The notes beneath the pieces were generated by a model that was not told where the DNA came from, did not search any database, and worked only from the letters and a program-made list of their open reading frames with translations. Made by a program: the position numbers and the translations under genes. Positions 17,447-25,534 of a stretch of DNA of 64,000 nucleotides are shown here, one piece after another; the first letter of the stretch is position 1, and each line of letters starts with the position of its first letter. The stretch comes from Sphingosinicella sp. CPCC 101087 (GTDB lineage: Bacteria > Pseudomonadota > Alphaproteobacteria > Sphingomonadales > Sphingomonadaceae), in the NCBI RefSeq assembly GCF_004151485.1, contig NZ_SBFF01000005.1:157001-221000 (forward strand), given 5' to 3'.

Positions 17447-18315
17447 CAGCGCCGGGTTTCACGGGCGCCGGCATAGACCGGGCCGACCAGCTCAGGCTCG
17501 ACGAGACGGCGTTGCGGGTGCTCGCGCAGCATGAGGGCGCGAGGCTGCTGCGCCTGGCCGAGCTCGATCCGGTCCTCGACGAGGAAGGACGGCTGCTCTG
17601 GTCGCCCCTCGGCGAAGAGGCGGCCGATCTGATCTTCCTCGGAATGGACGGGGACGCGCCGTTGTTCGCGCCGCTGGTGGCGGTGGAGGCGTTCGGTCAA
17701 CGGGCCTGGAGCGTCTTTCGCTTGCTGGCGCTGATGGCCCCGCGCGACGCCGCGATCTGGGGCGCCGCGCGCAGTCTCAACGAATGGCACAATCGGCATC
17801 GATATTGCGGCATTTGCGGGGCGCCGAACGGTCCGTTCCGCGCCGGCTGGGGCAGGCGCTGCACCGGCTGCGGCGCCGAGCATTTTCCACGCGTCGACCC
17901 GGTGGTGATCATGCTCGCCGAGCATGAGGGCCGGGTGCTGGTCGCCCGCCAGCCGCAATATCCGCAAGGGCGCTACTCCGCGCTCGCCGGCTTCGTCGAA
18001 CCGGGCGAATCGATCGAGGAAGCGGTGGCGCGAGAGCTGATCGAGGAAGCGGGCACAGCGGTCGACAATGTCCGTTACGTCGCGAGCCAGCCCTGGCCCT
18101 TTCCCGGCTCGCTGATGATCGCCTGCCTCGCCGATGCGCGATCCGACGCGCTGGTGCTGGACCGCAACGAGCTGGAGGACGCGATGTGGGTCGACCGGGC
18201 CGGCGTGACGGCCGCTCTCGCGGGTGATCCGGACGCGCCCTTCCTGGCGCCGCCGCCTTTCGCCATCGCCAATACGTTGCTGCGCCGCTGGATCGAGGAA
18301 GAAGAGGGAGAATGA
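17443..18315 (+). CDS. nudC: NAD(H) pyrophosphatase / RNA-decapping NUDIX hydrolase NudC
   Basis: Hydrolyses NADH and removes NAD caps from RNA. 290 residues. A four-Cys zinc site (YCGICG ... CTGCG, about residues 122-143), the NUDIX box GFVEPGESIEEAVARELIEE near residue 180, and the NudC-specific SQPWPFPGS motif separate it from other NUDIX enzymes. The start overlaps the mutY stop (ATGA), so the two are translationally coupled, and it overlaps the next gene in the same manner. The N-terminal domain is weakly conserved as usual. Cytoplasmic. Confidence 0.95.
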   Translation: MTAPGFTGAGIDRADQLRLDETALRVLAQHEGARLLRLAELDPVLDEEGRLLWSPLGEEAADLIFLGMDGDAPLFAPLVAVEAFGQRAWSVFRLLALMAPRDAAIWGAARSLNEWHNRHRYCGICGAPNGPFRAGWGRRCTGCGAEHFPRVDPVVIMLAEHEGRVLVARQPQYPQGRYSALAGFVEPGESIEEAVARELIEEAGTAVDNVRYVASQPWPFPGSLMIACLADARSDALVLDRNELEDAMWVDRAGVTAALAGDPDAPFLAPPPFAIANTLLRRWIEEEEGE

Positions 18316-18785
18316 GAATGCGCTATCTGAGGATGGGCGTGGGCGCCGCGGCCCTGCTGCTGGCGAGCGGATGCGCGACGGCGCCGGAAGACCAGCGGGC
18401 AACCCTTGCGGTCACGCTGACCGGCGTTCAGGAGGTCCCGGGGCCGGGCGATGCGGACGGAACCGGCACGGCCGAGATCCGCGTCGATCCGCGTGCGGCG
18501 CAAGTCTGCTGGAATCTCTACGTGCGCCAGATCGATCCCGCGACAGCCGCCCACATCCATCGCGGCCCGGCGGGGACCGCGGGGCCCCCCGTCGTCACTC
18601 TGACCACCCCGGACGCGAACGGCCGCAGCGAAGGCTGCACCGTAGTCGACCAGCCGCTCGCCCGCGAGCTGGTGATGCGGTCGCACGATTTCTATGTGAA
18701 CGTCCACACCGCCTCGCATCCGGCGGGCGCCGTTCGGGGTCAGCTGCGCGGCGGAATCATCCGTCAGCAGCGCCAGCGTCGGTAG
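18312..18785 (+). CDS. CHRD domain lipoprotein
   Basis: 157 residues with lipobox LLLASGC, so a lipoprotein of the cell envelope. One CHRD domain: VTLTGVQEVPGPGDADGTG, AAQVCWNLYVRQID, AAHIHRGPAGTAGPPVV and the closing HPAGAVRGQLRG. CHRD domains occur in secreted bacterial proteins of unknown role. It overlaps nudC by four bases (ATGA), making a mutY-nudC-CHRD operon, and its 3' end overlaps a convergent small gene by 29 bases. The start may instead be the ATG six bases later. Confidence 0.85.
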   Translation: MRMRYLRMGVGAAALLLASGCATAPEDQRATLAVTLTGVQEVPGPGDADGTGTAEIRVDPRAAQVCWNLYVRQIDPATAAHIHRGPAGTAGPPVVTLTTPDANGRSEGCTVVDQPLARELVMRSHDFYVNVHTASHPAGAVRGQLRGGIIRQQRQRR

Positions 18786-19149
18786 CACCCTTTCGCCGAG
18801 GCGGCGCTTCGCTCACTTCCTCGTCTTCCGCCGGGCGGCGGGACGCCTTGCGCATGCCCTCGTCGAAGCCCTCGAGAAAGCGGCGCATGCCGTCGAGCGC
18901 CGCGGTCCGGATCGTTTCGGCCAGCCTGTCGCCGTCGATCGCCACCGTTCGGCCGGGCTCGCGCCCATTGCGCAGCGTACGCGCGACCGCCTGCGCTGCG
19001 CGCGCCTCCGCCATCGCGCCGAGCGCCGCCGCGGCGAAGCTGCGGACGACCGGACTCTCCGTCGCCTTGATCGCCTTGCGCGCCTGTTTGCGGACCTTCT
19101 TCGGGACCTTCACGCCTGCGACGCGCTTGGGGATCTTCACCTTCGCCAT
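18757..19149 (-). CDS. small basic protein, function unknown
   Basis: 130 residues, not recognised. The N-terminus is strongly basic (MAKVKIPKRVAGVKVPKKVRKQARKAIK), suggesting nucleic-acid or membrane-surface binding, then an Ala-rich helix (RSFAAAALGAMAEARAAQAVA), an amphipathic part (IRTAALDGMRRFLEGFDEGMRK) and an acidic/basic disordered tail. ATG 19149 is chosen because GGGGAGGAGA sits eight bases upstream; ATG 19155 is too close to it. The 3' end overlaps the CHRD gene on the other strand. Strong ribosome site and codon bias make it a likely real gene. Confidence 0.65.
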   Translation of the reverse strand: MAKVKIPKRVAGVKVPKKVRKQARKAIKATESPVVRSFAAAALGAMAEARAAQAVARTLRNGREPGRTVAIDGDRLAETIRTAALDGMRRFLEGFDEGMRKASRRPAEDEEVSEAPPRRKGATDAGAADG

Positions 19150-19223
19150 GTCCATTCTCCTCCCCTGCACAAGAGGGGCTCTACTGTCTTATATTGGTAA
19201 GGCAGGGCGTCTGCTTCAAGCCG

Positions 19224-19613
19224 TCACTGCACGACGATCTCGGCGCTCATCCCCAGCAGGCGGTGAAGGAAGTTGCCGCTTCGGGCGCGGTAGCGGCCGG
19301 CGGCGGGAACGAGGGCGATCACCTTTTGCTCGCCCGGCGCAACCTGCAGATGACCGTCGGCGATCAGCTCGGCATCACGGGCGCGGACATGGGCGGCTCG
19401 GAAAAAGTCGCCGGCCGAGAAGCTGTAGGTCGCCTGTCCCTGGTTCAGGAAACGCAGCCTGACCGGCCGGCCGGCCTCGAGCCGGATCGTTTTCGGCTCG
19501 AAGGCGAACGGCCGCATCAGCACCTCATATTCGCGCGCCGCCCGCCATTCCGGCTGCTGGGCAGCGGCCGGGCCGGCAAGAAGAAGCGCGAGGAGCAGGA
19601 GCACGGGACGCAT
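19224..19613 (-). CDS. cupredoxin-like periplasmic protein
   Basis: 129 residues with signal peptide MRPVLLLLALLLAGPAAAQQ. The mature part reads like a cupredoxin-fold domain: YEVLMRPFAFEPKTIRLEAG, PVRLRFLNQGQATYSFSAGDFF, then VAPGEQKVIALVPAAGRYRA and GMSAEIVVQ. The usual copper ligands are not all clear: a late His (NFLHRLLGM) and Met are present, but the early His position seems replaced (TYSFSA). It may therefore bind metal weakly or not at all. It lies 64 bases downstream of serA in the same direction but is probably unrelated in function. Confidence 0.65.
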   Translation of the reverse strand: MRPVLLLLALLLAGPAAAQQPEWRAAREYEVLMRPFAFEPKTIRLEAGRPVRLRFLNQGQATYSFSAGDFFRAAHVRARDAELIADGHLQVAPGEQKVIALVPAAGRYRARSGNFLHRLLGMSAEIVVQ

Positions 19614-19677
19614 GGTCCACGATCCTTTGCCTCATGAGCAACCTCCAGCGCTTATCACATTTCGCTGCGTTCCGATC

Positions 19678-21255
19678 CTAGAATCGCAGCGGCTTGACCT
19701 TCTTGACGCCCGGCAGCGCCTCGAGCCGCGCCACCACTTCCGGGGAGATGTGGCCGTCGACCGACACGAGCGCGACCGCCTCCCCGCCGGCTTCCCGACG
19801 GCCGAGATGGAAGGTTCCGATATTGACTCCCTTCTCCCCCAGCGCGGTGCCGAGGCTGCCGATGAAGCCTGGTCGGTCCTCGTTGACGATATAGATCATC
19901 TCGCCGTTGAGATCGGCCTCGATGGCGATGCCGAACATGTCCACAAGCCGCGGCGCCGCATTGCCGAACAGGGTGCCGGCCACCGAGCGCTCGCCGTCCG
20001 GGGTCGAGACGGCCACGCGGACCAGGGTATGGTAATCGCCCTCGCGGTCGTGGCGGACCTCACGCACGTCGAGGCCACGCTCTTTCGCCAGAAACGGCGC
20101 GTTCACCATGTTCACCGTGTCCGAATAGACTCGCATCAGCCCGGCCAGGACGGCGCCGGTGATCGGCTTCTGATTGAGCGCGGCGGCAGCACCTTCGACC
20201 TCGATCGAGACGCCGGCGATGCGCCGCCCCTCGGCCTGGCCGACCAGGGATCCCAGCTTCTCGGCCAGCTCCATGTAGGGGCGCAGCCTTGGCGCCTCCT
20301 CGGCCGAGAGCGACGGCATGTTGAGCGCATTGGTGACGCCGCCCCGCATCAGAAAGTCGGCCATCTGCTCGGCGACCTGGATTGCGACGTTCACCTGCGC
20401 CTCCGTGGTCGAGGCGCCGAGATGCGGCGTGGCGACCAGGCCGGGGACGCCAAACAAGGGGTTTGCCTTGGCCGGCTCCTCGACGAAGACGTCGAGCGCC
20501 GCTCCGGCCACATGGCCGCTCTCCAGCGCCTCCTTCAGCGCCGCTTCGTCGATCAGTCCGCCGCGGGCGCAGTTGATGATGCGCACCCCGGGCTTCGTCT
20601 TCGCCAGATTCTCGCGCGAAAGGATGTTGCGGGTCTGATCGGTCAGCGGCGTGTGCAGCGTGATGAAGTCGGCACGGGCCAGCAACTCGTCCAGGTCGAC
20701 CTTCTCGACTCCGAGGTCGACGGCCCTGTCCGGGGTCAGGAAGGGGTCGAAGGCGACCACCTTCATCCTGAGCCCCAGGGCGCGGTCGGCGACGATGGAG
20801 CCGATATTGCCGCAGCCGATCAGGCCCAGCGTCTTGCTGGTGAGCTCGACCCCCATGAAGCGGTTCTTCTCCCACTTGCCGGCCTGGGTGGAGAGGTCGG
20901 CCGCCGGAAGCTCGCGCGCCAGTGCGAACATCAGGGCGACGGCATGTTCGGCCGTCGTGATCGAATTGCCGAACGGCGTGTTCATCACCACGACCCCTCG
21001 CGCCGTGGCGGCCGGAATGTCGACATTGTCGACGCCGATACCGGCGCGGCCGATCACCTTGAGCCGGGTCGCGGCTTCCAGCACGTCGGCGGTCACCTTG
21101 GTGGCGGAGCGGACGGCGAGCCCGTCATAATCGCCGATGATCGCCTTGAGCTCGTCCTTGGACAGGCCCGGCCTCTCGTCCACCTCGACGCCGTTGGCGC
21201 GGAACACTTCGGCGGCTTTCGGATCCATCTGATCCGAGATCAGCACTTTTGGCAT
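19678..21255 (-). CDS. serA: D-3-phosphoglycerate dehydrogenase
   Basis: First step of serine synthesis: oxidises 3-phosphoglycerate with NAD. 525 residues, the long type with an extra domain. NAD loop LGLIGCGNIGSIVADRA is near residue 145; catalytic Arg in NCARGGLIDEAAL (about 233), Glu near 262 and His in PHLGASTTEAQ (about 285). An allosteric substrate-binding insert and a C-terminal ACT domain (IYIVNEDRPGFIGSLGTALG) follow, suggesting serine control. It lies 121 bases downstream of serC and probably shares its leader. Confidence 0.97.
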   Translation of the reverse strand: MPKVLISDQMDPKAAEVFRANGVEVDERPGLSKDELKAIIGDYDGLAVRSATKVTADVLEAATRLKVIGRAGIGVDNVDIPAATARGVVVMNTPFGNSITTAEHAVALMFALARELPAADLSTQAGKWEKNRFMGVELTSKTLGLIGCGNIGSIVADRALGLRMKVVAFDPFLTPDRAVDLGVEKVDLDELLARADFITLHTPLTDQTRNILSRENLAKTKPGVRIINCARGGLIDEAALKEALESGHVAGAALDVFVEEPAKANPLFGVPGLVATPHLGASTTEAQVNVAIQVAEQMADFLMRGGVTNALNMPSLSAEEAPRLRPYMELAEKLGSLVGQAEGRRIAGVSIEVEGAAAALNQKPITGAVLAGLMRVYSDTVNMVNAPFLAKERGLDVREVRHDREGDYHTLVRVAVSTPDGERSVAGTLFGNAAPRLVDMFGIAIEADLNGEMIYIVNEDRPGFIGSLGTALGEKGVNIGTFHLGRREAGGEAVALVSVDGHISPEVVARLEALPGVKKVKPLRF

Positions 21256-21376
21256 GGTGTCTTGTTCCTTGCAGCGTCCCCGGTCCTTCGCGCCGCCCGT
21301 GGCGTAGCTCGGGATGGACTTCGGCCGGAGATCCAGAATGGAATGGAGGGTGGGGTAAAGTGCGCCCGGTGGACGG

Positions 21377-22534
21377 CTAGAGTGACGAGCGGGCGCTCTC
21401 GTAGGCCCAATCGAGCCACGGTCCGAGCGCCTCTATGTCGGCGGTGTCGACTGTGGCGCCGCACCAGATGCGGATGCCGGGCGGCGCATCGCGATAGCCG
21501 GCGACGTCGAATGCCGCCTCCTCCGTTTCGAGCAGGGACGCCATCTTCTTGACCAGGACCTGCTGGCCCTCCGCGTCGCGCGTCGCCGCAACCTCGTCCG
21601 AGAAGCGCAGGCAGACGCTGGTATTGCTGCGGGTGGACGGGTCGGCGGCAAGATGCTCGATCCAGTCCGTCCGCGATACCCACTCGTCGAGCGCGGCGGC
21701 ATTGGCATCGGCGCGGGCGACCAGCGCGGAAAGGCCGCCCTGAAGCTCCGCCCATTCGAGGGCGAAGATATAGTCCTCGACCGCGAGCATCGACGGCGTG
21801 TTGATCGTCTCGCCCTTGAAGATCCCCTCGATCAGCTTACCGCTTTTGGTCATGCGGAAGATCTTCGGAAGCGGCCAGGCCGGGCTGTAGCTTTCGAGCC
21901 GCTCGACTGCGCGCGGACCGAGGATGATGACGCCATGGCCGCCCTCGCCGCCGAGCACCTTCTGCCAGCTGAAGGTGGTGACGTCGAGTTTGTCCCACGG
22001 CAGGTCCATCGCGAACGCCGCGGACGTGGCGTCGCAGATGGTCAGGCCTTCGCGAGCGTCGGAGATCCAGCCGGCATCGGGAACGCGCACGCCAGAGGTC
22101 GTGCCGTTCCAGGTGAAGACGGTGTCGGTCGCCGGGTCGACCGAGGACAGGTCGGGCAGGGCGCCGTAAGGCGCGCGAACGATGGTCGCGTCGAGCTTGA
22201 GCTGCTTGGCCACGTCGGTGACCCAGCCTTCTCCGAAGCTCTCCCAGGCGAGCATTGTCACCGGCCGGGCGCCGAGCAGACTCCACAGCGCCATCTCCAC
22301 CGCGCCCGTATCGGAGGCCGGGACGATGCCGATCCGATGGCTGGCCGGAACCTTGAGGATGTGCCGGGTCAGCTCGATCGCGTGGGCAAGGCGCGCCTTG
22401 CCGAGCTTCGACCGATGCGAACGGCCGAGCGATCCGATGGGGAGCTTGGCGGGGGTCCAGCCGGGCGGCTTCGCGCACGGACCGGATGAAAAATAAGGAC
22501 GTGCGGGTCGCACGTCCGGCTTTACATTCGTCAC
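21377..22534 (-). CDS. serC: phosphoserine aminotransferase
   Basis: PLP-dependent transfer of amino nitrogen to 3-phosphohydroxypyruvate, the second serine step. 385 residues, of the class common in alphaproteobacteria. N-terminal [18 protein letters not shown], substrate/PLP region [17 protein letters not shown], and the PLP lysine in [16 protein letters not shown] at about residue 190. Start codon is GTG with the ribosome site GAGGAGAG seven bases upstream, embedded in the last hairpin of the leader. Upstream of serA in an apparent operon. Confidence 0.96.
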   Translation of the reverse strand: MTNVKPDVRPARPYFSSGPCAKPPGWTPAKLPIGSLGRSHRSKLGKARLAHAIELTRHILKVPASHRIGIVPASDTGAVEMALWSLLGARPVTMLAWESFGEGWVTDVAKQLKLDATIVRAPYGALPDLSSVDPATDTVFTWNGTTSGVRVPDAGWISDAREGLTICDATSAAFAMDLPWDKLDVTTFSWQKVLGGEGGHGVIILGPRAVERLESYSPAWPLPKIFRMTKSGKLIEGIFKGETINTPSMLAVEDYIFALEWAELQGGLSALVARADANAAALDEWVSRTDWIEHLAADPSTRSNTSVCLRFSDEVAATRDAEGQQVLVKKMASLLETEEAAFDVAGYRDAPPGIRIWCGATVDTADIEALGPWLDWAYESARSSL

Positions 22535-22541
22535 TGTTCAA

Positions 22542-22590
22542 CTCTCCTCGCAGAGAGCACGCGCCGCGTTGGGACGGCGTGGCCCGCTGG
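22542..22590 (-). ncRNA. serC leader RNA motif (cis-regulatory, covering the serC ribosome site)
   Basis: Read on the minus strand, the 50 bases before serC fold as two hairpins: CACGCCG ... CGGCGCGTG (22581-22558) and CTCTC-TGCGAG-GAGAG (22557-22542). The second stem contains the GAGGAGAG ribosome site, so it can hide it. This is the layout described for the serC leader motif of alphaproteobacteria, found upstream of serC-serA operons with its last stem over the ribosome site. The ligand or signal of that motif is not known to me. The match is by structure and position, not by a covariance search. Confidence 0.7.
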
Positions 22591-22592
22591 CG

Positions 22593-22620
22593 TTCCTAAG
22601 GTTTCCCGGCGCGCTGTCAA
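22593..22620 (-). promoter_or_regulatory. candidate promoter of serC-serA
   Basis: On the minus strand a perfect -35 TTGACA (22620-22615) is followed after 16 bases by TAGGAA (22598-22593) as a weak -10. Transcription would begin near 22585, exactly at the 5' edge of the serC leader hairpins. Confidence 0.5.
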
Positions 22621-22704
22621 CAGGAAGCGGCCGGCAACCGTCCCGCCGCCGTTTTTCGGCGCAAGCGGCTTGACCGGCCGGCGCCCAGTCGATTCAATGA
22701 TCCC

Positions 22705-23358
22705 GTGCGGTGGGGGATAGTCTTGGGAGCGCTGGTCGTGCTGACCGCCTGTATTCCGGGCGGCGACCGGCAGCGTCCGCCGTCGTCCCGACCCGCGCCG
22801 GAAGCGCGCGCCGATTCGCGGGATCCGGCTACACGGCAATGCCATGCCGAGCTCGCCAGGAACTCGGTCGAGTTCCGGGCGCTCGAGGACCGGCGCTTCG
22901 AGAATGGCTGCTCGGCGCTGGGCGCGGTCCAGTTGCTCGAGATCGGGACTCCCGTGACCAATCTGGGCGCGATGACCTGCCCGCTCGCTCGGCAGTTCGC
23001 GCGATGGACGCGGGAGTCGGTGCAGCCGGCCGCCCGGCAGTGGCTCGGGACGACGGTGCGGCGGATCGAGACGTTCGGCACCTATGCCTGCCGCTCGGTC
23101 AACAGCCGCCCGGGCGCGCGCCTGAGCGAGCATGCTTATGCCAACGCCGTGGATGTGTCCGCTTTCCTCCTCGATGACGGGCGGCGCGTGACGGTCCAGC
23201 AAGGATGGAATGGCGGAGACGAGCGCGTCCGCCAGTTCCTGCCGGCGATCCATCAGGGCGGCTGCCGCCGGTTCAATATCGGCCTCGGCCCCGATTCGGA
23301 CGCCTACCACTATAACCACATGCATTTTGATATGGGTCGCGGCCCCTATTGCCGCTAA
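22705..23358 (+). CDS. extensin-like C-terminal domain lipoprotein
   Basis: 217 residues starting at GTG. Lipobox VVLTAC gives a lipidated Cys near residue 16. The extensin-like domain (PF06904 type) shows MTCPLARQFARW, TYACRSVNSRPGARLSEHAYANAVDVSAF and the final HYNHMHFDMGRGPYCR. The SEHA-x5-D and HxH residues resemble the zinc site of D-Ala-D-Ala carboxypeptidase/LAS-type peptidases, so a cell-wall peptidase role is possible but unproven. Six or more cysteines in the mature protein suggest disulfides. Divergent from serC with about 170 bases between. Confidence 0.85.
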   Translation: MRWGIVLGALVVLTACIPGGDRQRPPSSRPAPEARADSRDPATRQCHAELARNSVEFRALEDRRFENGCSALGAVQLLEIGTPVTNLGAMTCPLARQFARWTRESVQPAARQWLGTTVRRIETFGTYACRSVNSRPGARLSEHAYANAVDVSAFLLDDGRRVTVQQGWNGGDERVRQFLPAIHQGGCRRFNIGLGPDSDAYHYNHMHFDMGRGPYCR

Positions 23359-23362
23359 GCCC

Positions 23363-23637
23363 GGGCTCGAACTGGGTGCTGGAGGCGGTCGTCGTGACGG
23401 GTTCGATTTTGTTGTCAGGCAAGGAGCGAGGAGGGAGCGATGGTGAATCCATCGTGACCGACGTAACGACGCCGTCCGGGCGACAAAAGCCAACCCGCCG
23501 CTGCGCGGTCGGCCGGGAGAGGCGGCTGGGGGCTTCGATCGCCTTGCCCGGGCTGCCTGGCCCGGCCTTCGGCTCTCTCCTTCCCACCCGCCTTTCCCGG
23601 CCGATCACGGCCACCTCCAGAACCCAGCTCGAGCCCT
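23363..23637. repeat. nested inverted-repeat intergenic element
   Basis: The outer arms are GGGCTCGAACTGGGTGCTGG continuing to GTGAC (23363-23398) and its imperfect inverted copy ending AACCCAGCTCGAGCCC (about 23606-23637). Inside, GGTCGGCCGGGAGAGGCGG (from 23507) pairs with CCCACCCGCCTTTCCCGGCC (23583-23602). Both strands contain open frames across it but they are not convincing genes. It fills the gap between the extensin and LOG genes. It has no transposase, so it could be a non-autonomous element or a structured RNA. Confidence 0.6.
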
Positions 23638-23644
23638 AGCGGCC

Positions 23645-24529
23645 ATGTCCGACCCGATACCCCCCAAGCGCGTCTTCCATCCAGCCCGTGAGGAAGCCGA
23701 GGTCGCGGCCCAGGCGGCCGAGACTCCGCAAACCGTCAGCCCCGCCTACCGGCTTGCGTTCCAGGACATGGATTTCCTGCTGCGCGAGGATCTTCGCCCT
23801 GTCCGATTTCAGCTGGAGCTGCTCAAGCCGGAATTGCTGCTGGACGAAGCCGGAATCGCTTCCACCTTCGTCTTCTACGGATCGGCCCGGATCCCCGAGC
23901 CTGCCAAGGCCGATTCCCTGATCGAGGCGGCCTCGACGGACCACCAGCGGCGGATCGCCGAGCGGCTCAAGGCCAAGTCCAGATATTATGACGAGGCGCG
24001 CAAGCTGGCGCGGCTGGCGAGCCGGGTGACGCCTGATTCGGAAGGGCGAAAGCAGTTCGTGGTCTGCTCCGGCGGGGGACCGTCGATCATGGAAGCCGCC
24101 AATCGCGGCGCCGCCGACGAAGGGCATGAATCGATCGGCCTCAACATCGTCCTGCCTCACGAGCAGCAGCCCAACGATTATGTGACTCCGGAGCTGAGCT
24201 TCCGATTCCATTACTTCGCGCTGCGCAAGATGCACTTCCTGCTGCGCGCGCGCGCAGTAGCGGTTTTCCCCGGCGGCTTCGGCACGTTCGACGAGTCCTT
24301 CGAACTGCTCACGCTCGTCCAGACCCAGAAGATCAAGCCGATGCCGATCCTGTTCTTCGGCCGCGAATTCTGGGACCGGGTCGTCGACTTTCAGGCGCTG
24401 GTGGACGAAGGGGTGATCGCGCCGAAGGATCTCGACCTCTTCACCTTCTGTGAGACCGCGGAAGAAGCGTGGCATTGCGTCTGCCGCCACTATGCAGGCA
24501 ATGCCGACGCGCTCGGCTGCTCAGATTAA
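23645..24529 (+). CDS. LOG family protein (TIGR00730-like, lysine decarboxylase-like fold)
   Basis: 294 residues. The family motif PGGFGTFDE is at about residue 216, with the upstream nucleotide-binding SGGGPSIMEAANRGA near 141-155. These identify the LOG/YgdH-type fold; the best known members are cytokinin-activating phosphoribohydrolases and nucleotide monophosphate nucleosidases. This protein has a long N-terminal extension (about 80 residues before FVFYGSARIPEP) as in the larger bacterial subgroup, so nucleotide 5'-monophosphate cleavage is likelier than hormone production. Single gene, cytoplasmic. Confidence 0.85.
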   Translation: MSDPIPPKRVFHPAREEAEVAAQAAETPQTVSPAYRLAFQDMDFLLREDLRPVRFQLELLKPELLLDEAGIASTFVFYGSARIPEPAKADSLIEAASTDHQRRIAERLKAKSRYYDEARKLARLASRVTPDSEGRKQFVVCSGGGPSIMEAANRGAADEGHESIGLNIVLPHEQQPNDYVTPELSFRFHYFALRKMHFLLRARAVAVFPGGFGTFDESFELLTLVQTQKIKPMPILFFGREFWDRVVDFQALVDEGVIAPKDLDLFTFCETAEEAWHCVCRHYAGNADALGCSD

Positions 24530-24624
24530 GAGGACCTTCCTGCCGGGCGGCTACCGCCGATAGCTCGCAGGAGGCGGTGCTCCATCCTCCCGCCGCGACA
24601 TCCGTGCCGGCGGCTGGCCGGGGC

Positions 24625-25326
24625 TTACTGGCCCTTCTCCTGACCCTCGCGGCCCGATACGTCCGGCGCGCCAGGACCGCCGACGGTTCCCGGCGTGCGC
24701 GGCGTGGTCGCCGGATCCAGCTCGGGCTGCGGCTCCGCCATGTCGCCTTGCCCCGGCATGTCGGCCTGCTCGGCGGCAGCCTCGGCCGGTGTCTCGGCGG
24801 CAGGCGGGGCCGGGAGCGGCAGGTTGCTGCCCTGGGCGTTCAGATAAGCGAGCAGATTGGCGCGGTCTTGCGGATCGCTGAGGCCCGCGAAGGTCATCTT
24901 GGTGCCCGGCGCGAAGGTGCGCGGAGAGCGCAGCCAGTCGCTCATCGCTTCCCAGGTCCAGGTCCCGCCCTTGCTGCGCAGGGCGTCGGAATAGTTGTAG
25001 CCGGCGACGTGGCCGAGCGGCGCGCCCATCGTCCCCCACAGGTTCGGTCCGATATTGTTGGCGCCGCCCTGGTTGATCGTGTGGCAGGCGGTGCACTTGC
25101 GGAATACGGCTTCGCCGGCCGCGGCGTCAGCGGTCTGCAGGAAGGCCGCGATCGGCGGCTCGGCCTCTTCCTCGCCCGCGCCCTCCTCGACGACGCCGGC
25201 GATCGGATAGCCCATCGTTTCGGGACGCTCGGCTTTGAAATATTCGCCCGTTATCAGGCTTGCGCCCAGCAGCACGATGCCGCCCCCCAGCACCCAACCA
25301 GCAATCGTGTTGAAGCGATCGTCCAT
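24625..25326 (-). CDS. membrane-anchored cytochrome c (c2/CycM type)
   Basis: 233 residues. An N-terminal uncleaved helix (FNTIAGWVLGGGIVLLGASLI, about residues 5-25) anchors a periplasmic class I cytochrome c: haem site CTACH near residue 79, GPNLWGTMG with the conserved Pro, and axial Met in TKMTFAGL near 140. A Pro/Ala/Glu-rich tail of about 60 residues follows and is unusual in length. This type shuttles electrons between the bc1 complex and terminal oxidases. ATG 25326 is preferred, with GGAGG eleven bases upstream; the in-frame extension to 25452 lacks cytochrome character. Confidence 0.88.
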   Translation of the reverse strand: MDDRFNTIAGWVLGGGIVLLGASLITGEYFKAERPETMGYPIAGVVEEGAGEEEAEPPIAAFLQTADAAAGEAVFRKCTACHTINQGGANNIGPNLWGTMGAPLGHVAGYNYSDALRSKGGTWTWEAMSDWLRSPRTFAPGTKMTFAGLSDPQDRANLLAYLNAQGSNLPLPAPPAAETPAEAAAEQADMPGQGDMAEPQPELDPATTPRTPGTVGGPGAPDVSGREGQEKGQ

Positions 25327-25497
25327 GCCGCCAAGAACCTCCGCAGACGCGCGGCCGCGACGGCCGAGCCATGAGATGAATGGCGCCCCTTTATGCGGGC
25401 ATCGTCCGTGCCGCAAGCGGGGCTTCCCGAGAGCGGTGCGATCCGGTGACATGGGGCAAGGGCCGGGACACGGTCCGACTTATGCCCGTAATCCTCG

Positions 25498-25506
25498 TTA
25501 TCCACA
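25498..25506 (+). promoter_or_regulatory. perfect DnaA box sequence
   Basis: TTATCCACA matches the DnaA consensus exactly. It lies in the gene-free gap between the cytochrome c gene and the structured RNA candidate. A single nine-base match can occur by chance in a window this size. Confidence 0.3.
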
Positions 25507-25534
25507 GTCAGAATCCCCTTGGTGCGACTCGGTT

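Noticed and set aside
19612-21552. A 646-codon open frame antisense to serA.
   Set aside because: serA on the other strand is complete with all catalytic residues; the antisense frame is a composition artefact.
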